The notes beneath the pieces were generated by a model. That model did no database searches. It was not told the DNA's origin and saw only the letters and a program-made list of their open reading frames with translations. 49,624 nucleotides of DNA from Flavobacteriaceae bacterium (lineage in GTDB: Bacteria; Bacteroidota; Bacteroidia; Flavobacteriales; Flavobacteriaceae): NCBI GenBank assembly GCA_024762795.1, contig JANTGS010000012.1, positions 1 through 49,624 of the forward strand. The letters are read 5' to 3'. Made by a program: the position numbers and the translations under genes. Every line of letters starts with the position of its first letter. The first letter of the stretch is position 1. Below, piece after piece: positions 43,605 through 49,624 of the stretch.

Positions 43605-43616
43605 GTAAACGTTTAC
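43605..43616. promoter_or_regulatory. Perfect palindrome GTAAACGTTTAC
   Basis: A 12-bp perfect palindrome 11 nt upstream of the small membrane-protein start and 3 nt before the tandem repeat. Its shape resembles LacI-family operators, but no such regulator is encoded nearby. Confidence 0.45.
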
Positions 43617-43618
43617 AC

Positions 43619-43758
43619 AAAACACGAAACTCAAAACACGGAACTCAAAACACGAAACTCAAAACACGGAACTCAAAACACAGAACTCAAAACACGAAAC
43701 TCAAAACACGAAACTCAAAACACGAAACTCAGAACACGGAACTCAGAACACGGAACTC
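43619..43758. repeat. Tandem repeat, 10 copies of a 14-bp unit
   Basis: Unit AAAACACGAAACTC with variants AAAACACGGAACTC, AAAACACAGAACTC and AGAACACGGAACTC. Ten exact-length units are present with substitutions only, then a partial unit. It lies between the ABC pair and the TPM-domain gene. The unit length is not a multiple of three, and the array is not in a coding region. Confidence 0.95.
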
Positions 43759-43777
43759 AGAACAACAAACACTTTGT

Positions 43778-44605
43778 TTACCATCCTCCGCTGGCACCAC
43801 CGCCACCAAAGCCGCCACCGCCGAAACCGCCGCTGAAACCGCCGCCGCCAAAGCCTCCACTGCTTCCTCCGCCGAAGCCGCCACTGCCTCCGAAACCACC
43901 TCCTCGGTAAGATCCTCGACCCATATCACTTAAAATAATAGCATCCAATAACGACATACCACCTCCTTTACTTCCACCATTACGACCCCCACCACCTCTT
44001 CTGTTTCTGCGTGACAGGATTAAAATAAGCATCATGATAAGGAAAATATAAAAGAAAATTGGAACCTCACCACTGGACTCACTTTGCTGTTGATCTGCCT
44101 CATATTCCCCATTCATAATCTGGAAAATACGGGTAGTCCCCATATCAAGACCTATAAAATATTCTCCATTTTTAAAATGTGGTTTTATGATTGTCTCTAT
44201 AATTCTTCTGGAAAGTGCATCTGTTAACTTACTTTCAACACCATATCCGGTTTGAATAGTAATTCTACGATCATTTTTAGATACCAGAATCAGTATTCCG
44301 TTATCTTTCCCCTTTTGGCCTATTCCCCACTTGTGGGCAAGTTCCACTGCATACTGAGCCACATCCTGACCATTAAGAGAATTTACAGTAACCACCACTA
44401 TTTGTGTTGAGGTGGAATCACTGTATCGAATCAGTTTTTCTTCCAGCTGTTTCACCTGCAATCCATCCATCATATGAGCAAAATCGTAAACACTGGTTTG
44501 AAATTCAGGTTTTTCAGGAATGCCATCCTGTGAAAAAACAGAAGGAATATTGACAAATAGGATAAAAGATATTATTCCTATATATTTAAATAATTTTTGA
44601 TACAT
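43778..44605 (-). CDS. TPM-domain (YgcG-like) exported protein
   Basis: 275 residues. Signal peptide (IGIISFILFVNIPSVFSQ), then the TPM domain (about 30-160) with VYDFAHMMDGLQVKQLEEKL, HKWGIGQKGKDNGILILVS and IQTGYGVESKL. A membrane helix follows (VPIFFYIFLIMMLILIL) and a Gly-Ser-Phe-rich tail to the end (GGFGGGSSGGFGGGG, GASGGW). TPM domains in related organisms sit in outer-membrane or photosystem repair proteins; the function here is unknown. Confidence 0.9.
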   Translation of the reverse strand: MYQKLFKYIGIISFILFVNIPSVFSQDGIPEKPEFQTSVYDFAHMMDGLQVKQLEEKLIRYSDSTSTQIVVVTVNSLNGQDVAQYAVELAHKWGIGQKGKDNGILILVSKNDRRITIQTGYGVESKLTDALSRRIIETIIKPHFKNGEYFIGLDMGTTRIFQIMNGEYEADQQQSESSGEVPIFFYIFLIMMLILILSRRNRRGGGGRNGGSKGGGMSLLDAIILSDMGRGSYRGGGFGGSGGFGGGSSGGFGGGGFSGGFGGGGFGGGGASGGW

Positions 44606-44678
44606 TTCTTAAAAAAATTATTAGTAATATTGAACTGCAATATACCAATTTTTTAGCATCCAATTTAAAATATTAAGT

Positions 44679-47600
44679 ATGAAAAAAATAATTCTCATTC
44701 TGTTTTTAATTAGCTCTACGGGATTTTCTCAACAGATCAACATGGAAAAATTAAAAAATATGACTCCGAGATCTGTCGGACCTGCAGGAATGAGCGGAAG
44801 AATAACCGCTATTGATGTAGTAAATAAAAAGCCTTCAGTGATCTTTGTAGGAGCTGCTTCAGGCGGAGTTTGGAAATCAGAAGATGAAGGAATCTCCTGG
44901 AATCCTGTATTCGATAAAGTCAATATCCAGTCAATTGGTGCAATCTCCATCCAGCAAACTAACCCTGATGTGATCTGGGTAGGAACAGGTGAAGGAAATC
45001 CAAGAAACAGTGTAAACGGAGGATATGGTATTTATAAAAGTCTGGACGGCGGCAAAAACTGGAAATTGATGGGCCTGGAAAAAACCAGAAATATTCACCG
45101 TATCGTAATTGATAAAGACAATCCGAATACGGTATATGTAGCTGCAATTGGTTCTTCCTGGGGAGAACATCCTGAAAGAGGGGTTTTTAAAACCACTGAC
45201 GGAGGAGAAACCTGGAAGAAGATTCTTTTTGTAAACAACCGAACGGGTGCTGCCGATCTGGTTATGGATGCCAATAATCCGAATAAACTGATCGCCGCCT
45301 TGTGGGAACACCGCAGAAAACCCTATACTTTTACTTCAGGTGGAAAAGGTTCCGGACTATATATTACTTATGATGGTGGTAAAAACTGGACTAAAAAGAC
45401 TGATAAAGACGGACTTCCAAAAGGAGAATTAGGAAGAATTGGTATCGCCATCTCAAAAAGTAATCCTAAAGTTGTTTACGCCCTGATCGAAGCCAAAAAA
45501 AATGCTCTGTACCGATCGGATGACGGAGGTTTTAAATGGAAGATGATCAACAACAAATCAAGTGGAAGAGGTTCCGGAGGTATTGGCAACCGGCCTTTTT
45601 ATTACTCCGATATCTTTGTTGACCCGACCAATGAAAACAGGGTTTACAGTGTTTTTACCTACGTGAATTACAGTATCGACGGAGGGAAAAGTTTTAAACA
45701 ACTCATGCCTGCTTACGGTTCAGATTCGGGAGTTCACCCCGATCACCACGCATGGTGGATCCATCCAGAAAATCCCGATTTTATGATCGATGGAAATGAT
45801 GGCGGACTCAACATCACCAAAGACAAAGGTAAATCATGGAGATTTGTTGAAAATCTGCCTGTAGGACAATTCTATCATATCAATGTAGATCAGGATTTTC
45901 CTTACAATTTGTACGGTGGAATGCAGGATAACGGTTCATGGGCCGGACCTGCCTATGTACTGAAAGCCCAGGGAATAAGAAATTCTTACTGGCAGGAATT
46001 GATGTTTGGCGACGGATTTGATGTGATCCCCGATCCGAAAGATTCACGCTACGGTTACGCTATGTCTCAACAGGGCTATGTAGGAAGATATGACCGCAAG
46101 ACCGGACTCACAAAAATGATCCGTCCAACACATCCCGATCCGGATGTAACTTTACGTTTTAACTGGAATTCGGCCATTGCCATGGATCCTTTTAACAGTA
46201 ATACCATTTATTTTGGAAGCCAGTTTGTGCATAAATCGACAGATAAGGGAGATACCTGGGAAATCATCTCTCCCGATCTGACCACCAACGATCCTGAAAA
46301 ACAAAAACAATATGAAAGCGGCGGACTCACTATGGATGCCACAGGTGCCGAAAATTATTGCACCATTCTGGCCATCAGTCCAAGCACTCTAAACAGAAAT
46401 GTGATCTGGGTGGGCACAGATGACGGAAGAATTCAACTCACCAAAGATGGCGGAAAGAACTGGACGGACGTGAGCCCCATGATATCAGGTTTCCCAAAAA
46501 ATGCCTGGATAGCCCAGATCAAACCCTCTTCTTTTGTGCCCGGAGAAGCTTATATTGTTGTAAATAACTATCGTAATTTCGATTTTAAGCCATATCTGTA
46601 CAAAACACAGAATTACGGTAAAAGCTGGGTAAATCTTTTAAATGGAAAAACGGAAGAGTTTGGATATTCTTTATCGTTTGTACAAGATCCTGTTGATAAA
46701 AGGCTGGTTTTTCTCGGCACGGAACACGGACTCTATTTCAGCCTGGATGAAGCAAAATCATGGACCAAATGGACTGAAGGTTATCCGAGTGTTCCCACAA
46801 TGGATATGGTGATCCATCCGGTAGAGAATGATCTGGATGTGGCTACTTTCGGACGTTCTTTTTATGTTTTAGATGATATCCGTCCTTTACGTGAGATCGC
46901 CAGGGAAGGTAAGGAAACACTAAATAAAACTTTAAAGATCTTTACCCCACCAACTGCCTACATCACAAGAACTCAACAACCCAGCGGTACGAGATTTGGC
47001 GGAAATGCGATGTTCAATGGTAAGAACAGAAGCCGTGGAGCCATGATCAGCTATATATTGAACAAACCTGAAAAGAAAAGTGAGAATTCCGATAAGGAAA
47101 AGGCAGAGAAAAAATCGATTAAAAATGATTCTTTGGTATTACAGGTTTACAATGCTCAAAACAAACTTATCAGAACTCTTAAAAGTAAAGCGCCAAAAGA
47201 CAACGGACTTAACCGGATGTACTGGTATATGAATGAAAAAGGAGTAAGAGGGCCTTCCAGAAAGATCAGTAAAAGTAAAAGTGAACCCGGAGGAGTAACA
47301 GTTCTACCCGGGACATACAAACTCGTTCTGCAATACAATGGTGTAAAGGACTCTACAAATATCACAGTTAAATATGATCCGAGAATTCCATTATCCTATG
47401 AGGTACTTAAAAGTAAATACGATCTGCAAAAACAGATAGAAAAGAAACTTGACCTTACTTACCGAGCTGTTAATCAATTGAATGAATCTAAAAAGATTGC
47501 TGAAACCTATAAAAAACAGGCCAAAGAGATCGATAAGAAACTCTACAAGGATTTGATCAAAGAAAGCGACTCGATTATTAAACAGATCAATGGATTGATA

Positions 47601-47876
47601 GACGATATGCTGGGCAAAGAAGATAAACGACAGGGGATCACGGCAACCCAAAAGCCTTCAAATATTTCTTATTTGTACACGGCCAGTAATTATATCAGTT
47701 CATTACAGGGTAAACCCGGCAAGACTGAAATGCAGTTATTGAACAATGCTTACGTCAAGATCGATCCGGTAATAGCTGATATTAATAAGTTTTATAAAAC
47801 CGACTGGATCGCCTACAGAAAGAAAGTTGAAAATCAGAAATTATCTCCATTTAAGGATTATAAAGAACTGGAGTAG
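44679..47876 (+). CDS. Large exported BNR/VPS10-like beta-propeller protein
   Basis: 1065 residues. Signal peptide (MKKIILILFLISSTGFSQQ). Repeated BNR/Asp-box motifs run through the first about 720 residues (SEDEGISWNP, SLDGGKNWK, TTDGGETWKK, TYDGGKNWTK, SDDGGFKWKM, STDKGDTWEI, TKDGGKNWTD), forming one or two beta-propellers. The C-terminal about 300 residues include a Lys-rich segment and helices (KQIEKKLDLTYRAVNQLNES). Related proteins are annotated as glycosyl hydrolases or sortilin-like, but I see no catalytic residues. It is probably secreted or surface bound. Confidence 0.87.
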   Translation: MKKIILILFLISSTGFSQQINMEKLKNMTPRSVGPAGMSGRITAIDVVNKKPSVIFVGAASGGVWKSEDEGISWNPVFDKVNIQSIGAISIQQTNPDVIWVGTGEGNPRNSVNGGYGIYKSLDGGKNWKLMGLEKTRNIHRIVIDKDNPNTVYVAAIGSSWGEHPERGVFKTTDGGETWKKILFVNNRTGAADLVMDANNPNKLIAALWEHRRKPYTFTSGGKGSGLYITYDGGKNWTKKTDKDGLPKGELGRIGIAISKSNPKVVYALIEAKKNALYRSDDGGFKWKMINNKSSGRGSGGIGNRPFYYSDIFVDPTNENRVYSVFTYVNYSIDGGKSFKQLMPAYGSDSGVHPDHHAWWIHPENPDFMIDGNDGGLNITKDKGKSWRFVENLPVGQFYHINVDQDFPYNLYGGMQDNGSWAGPAYVLKAQGIRNSYWQELMFGDGFDVIPDPKDSRYGYAMSQQGYVGRYDRKTGLTKMIRPTHPDPDVTLRFNWNSAIAMDPFNSNTIYFGSQFVHKSTDKGDTWEIISPDLTTNDPEKQKQYESGGLTMDATGAENYCTILAISPSTLNRNVIWVGTDDGRIQLTKDGGKNWTDVSPMISGFPKNAWIAQIKPSSFVPGEAYIVVNNYRNFDFKPYLYKTQNYGKSWVNLLNGKTEEFGYSLSFVQDPVDKRLVFLGTEHGLYFSLDEAKSWTKWTEGYPSVPTMDMVIHPVENDLDVATFGRSFYVLDDIRPLREIAREGKETLNKTLKIFTPPTAYITRTQQPSGTRFGGNAMFNGKNRSRGAMISYILNKPEKKSENSDKEKAEKKSIKNDSLVLQVYNAQNKLIRTLKSKAPKDNGLNRMYWYMNEKGVRGPSRKISKSKSEPGGVTVLPGTYKLVLQYNGVKDSTNITVKYDPRIPLSYEVLKSKYDLQKQIEKKLDLTYRAVNQLNESKKIAETYKKQAKEIDKKLYKDLIKESDSIIKQINGLIDDMLGKEDKRQGITATQKPSNISYLYTASNYISSLQGKPGKTEMQLLNNAYVKIDPVIADINKFYKTDWIAYRKKVENQKLSPFKDYKELE

Positions 47877-47930
47877 TTATCTAATCTAAACTTTTACAAA
47901 TCTGTTATTCTTTAAATACACAATGGGTAG

Positions 47931-49624
47931 ATGAAAATTTTAAGATTTATATTAATTATTACTCTTACAGTTATAGTGGGAATAACGATAGCGTGGTTTG
48001 GATTTTTAAAACCAAAACCTCCGCCTATCTTACCGGAAGATCGAGCACAAATTATGATAATGCCACTCCCGGCTGAGCTCACTTTGAGCGATGGACAATT
48101 TTTGATCGATTCAGATTTTGGGTTTGCCCTCAAAAATGTTTCAACTCCCAAACTTATCCGTGCAATAGATCGGTTTTATACTAAATTAGAACTACAAACC
48201 GGGATTTCTTTTTCTAATAAAAGTGAACAAAAATTAATATTGGATTGTCATAATAAAGGAGACAAGTACCCTTCTGTCAATGACAATGAATCCTATAGCT
48301 TATCTGTAAATGATCAGAAAATATCTCTTTCTGCCAATTCTGAAACAGGTATTTTATATAGCTTAGAATCTTTATTTCAGCTGGTAAAATTTAAAGACGG
48401 ACAATGGATAATTCCTACTCTTAAATTAAAGGATGAACCCAGGTATCCTTGGCGAGGACTAATGATAGATGTGGCCCGACATTGGGTGCCTAAGGAAGTA
48501 ATACTTCGAAATCTGGATGCGATGGCCAGCGTTAAAATGAATGTATTGCACTGGCATTTAACAGATTATCAAGGTTTTAGAATAGAATCTAAAATTTATC
48601 CCAAACTTCATAAAAAAGGCTCTGATGGAGATTATTATACTCAGGAGGATATTAAAGAAGTTATTAATTATGCCGCAGATCGTGGTATACGTGTAATTCC
48701 CGAGTTTGATGTACCCGGACATACCACTGCATGGTTCGTTGGATATCCTGAACTTGCAACTGTTCAAAGGACTTATGTACTGGATAGTGTCTTTGGCATA
48801 CTTGATCCTGTTATGGATCCTACCCAAGATAAGGTTTATGATTTTCTGGATCATTTTATTGGCGAAATGGCAGCTTTATTTCCCGATGAATACATTCATA
48901 TTGGCGGAGATGAGGTAAATCCAAAACAATGGGAAGAAAATAAAGGGATACAAGAATATATGGCGGATAAAAGGATTTCTGACCCTCATGAACTGCAAGC
49001 TCATTTTAACATACGTCTTCAAAAGATTATAGAGAAATATGGTAAAAAAATGATGGGTTGGGATGAGATCATACATCCTGATCTACCAAATAATAACATC
49101 GCCGTGCAATCATGGAGAAATCAAAAGTCTCTTTGGGAAGCTGCAAGAAATGGAAAAAAATCTGTGCTATCTGCCGGATACTACTTAGATTACAAACAAC
49201 CTGCTGCATTTCATTACAAAGTAGACCCAACGGTAATTACAGGAGCTGTAAGCATTGAAATTGACACTGCAAACTGGAAAAGTTGGGATTGTAAGATGTA
49301 TGTTAGAGAGATGGAGATAGAGAGTTCTCTTTATTTGTTTGGTAAAAATGATAATCTGAGAGGAATTATGAGTTCTATGGATGGTGCCTCAGATTTTACT
49401 GATGTTACTGTAAATAATGGGATTTTAGCTTTTGATTATGAAAGTCCTTTCGGAGCTATAAAATATAAACTTAAAATGAAAGGAGATTCCATCAACGGTG
49501 AAGCAAAAGTAGCATTGTTTACAATTGATATCAAGGGGAAAAAAACGGGAGGCAGTGATATGGTTGGTGGAAAACCATTACCAAAATTTGAAAAAATTGA
49601 ACCACTAACTCCTGAACAAACCAG
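47931..49624 (+). CDS. Beta-N-acetylhexosaminidase, GH20 (3' end outside window)
   Basis: 564 codons are visible from the ATG at 47931. N-terminal hydrophobic anchor (RFILIITLTVIVGITIAWFG), a GH20b-like domain, then the catalytic barrel: RGLMIDVARHWVPKEV, LHWHLTDYQGF, IPEFDVPGHTTAW, and HIGGDEV with the Asp327-Glu328 pair that GH20 enzymes use in substrate-assisted catalysis. After YYLDYKQPAAFHYKVDP (about 431) an unusual beta-rich segment of about 125 residues intervenes before EPLTPEQT. It probably removes terminal GlcNAc or GalNAc from glycans, possibly chitin-derived. Confidence 0.92.
   Translation, partial: MKILRFILIITLTVIVGITIAWFGFLKPKPPPILPEDRAQIMIMPLPAELTLSDGQFLIDSDFGFALKNVSTPKLIRAIDRFYTKLELQTGISFSNKSEQKLILDCHNKGDKYPSVNDNESYSLSVNDQKISLSANSETGILYSLESLFQLVKFKDGQWIIPTLKLKDEPRYPWRGLMIDVARHWVPKEVILRNLDAMASVKMNVLHWHLTDYQGFRIESKIYPKLHKKGSDGDYYTQEDIKEVINYAADRGIRVIPEFDVPGHTTAWFVGYPELATVQRTYVLDSVFGILDPVMDPTQDKVYDFLDHFIGEMAALFPDEYIHIGGDEVNPKQWEENKGIQEYMADKRISDPHELQAHFNIRLQKIIEKYGKKMMGWDEIIHPDLPNNNIAVQSWRNQKSLWEAARNGKKSVLSAGYYLDYKQPAAFHYKVDPTVITGAVSIEIDTANWKSWDCKMYVREMEIESSLYLFGKNDNLRGIMSSMDGASDFTDVTVNNGILAFDYESPFGAIKYKLKMKGDSINGEAKVALFTIDIKGKKTGGSDMVGGKPLPKFEKIEPLTPEQT

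Noticed and set aside
43619-43758. Possible CRISPR array
   Set aside because: The units are contiguous 14-mers without spacers, so it is a tandem repeat.
43729-43929. Open frame on the minus strand rich in Ala, Glu and Val
   Set aside because: It lies in the Gly-rich coding tail of the TPM protein and the 14-bp repeat, so it is a shadow of compositional bias.

Overview
The window is AT-rich and reads as a chromosomal segment of a Bacteroidota member, probably Flavobacteriia. Several genes carry the Bacteroidota -7 promoter element TAnnTTTG (yqeY, tpiA, pyrF, der, the gal operon and the crp-like gene). Shine-Dalgarno sequences are mostly absent. Families such as DUF5777, DUF4382, Bacteroidota-type lipoproteins and a BCCP/biotin carboxylase/carboxyltransferase cluster fit the same assignment. 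The exact genus cannot be read from the sequence.

Layout. 1-3800: an incomplete outer-membrane protein, yqeY, an intergenic repeat, tRNA-Arg(UCG), a secreted class-I glutamine-amidotransferase-like hydrolase and a membrane-bound Cache-LytTR regulator. 3931-8324: a six-gene exported operon with a duplicated Lipoprotein_15 protein, a CxxCH cytochrome lipoprotein, an OB-fold protein, YceI, a DUF5777 barrel and a cytochrome-P460-like haem lipoprotein. This looks like a periplasmic/outer-membrane redox module with the Cache-LytTR regulator divergent to it. 8325-11950: small genes, including a cupin, a DUF134 regulator with a palindromic operator and a CBS protein, plus a small ORF that appears broken by a palindromic insert.

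12062-22869 (minus): a 12-gene operon colinear with archaeal mbx/mbs (MrpE, F, G, DUF4040, MrpB, MrpC, two MrpD fused in one chain, then NuoH, B, C, D and I-like subunits). The last gene fuses a two-cluster ferredoxin to a GltD/NfnB-like FAD-NAD(P) oxidoreductase. The NuoD/hydrogenase-like subunit has CxxE where [NiFe] enzymes have CxxC. I read it as an Ehr/Mbx-type ion-pumping complex linked to NAD(P)H, with a divergent CRP/FNR-family regulator upstream. This is the most interesting system in the window.

23858-38253: a galactose operon (mutarotase, galactokinase, Na+/sugar symporter), a cation-chloride-cotransporter-like permease, an SGNH hydrolase and methyltransferase, an acyl-CoA carboxylase operon, and the housekeeping genes clpS, prmA, tpiA and pyrF. 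38288-42652: der, followed by a roughly 3-kb insert (DUF4382 lipoprotein, Cys-rich lipoprotein, truncated subtilase) that ends in a second copy of the der 3' end. One-sided homology plus a short microhomology at the subtilase junction suggests homology-facilitated illegitimate recombination. 42639-49624: an ABC ATPase with a tiny membrane partner, a 10 x 14-bp tandem repeat, a TPM-domain protein, a large BNR/VPS10-like exported protein and an incomplete GH20 hexosaminidase.

A dispersed intergenic repeat family (three copies) and shorter nested palindromes (four sites) run through the window.
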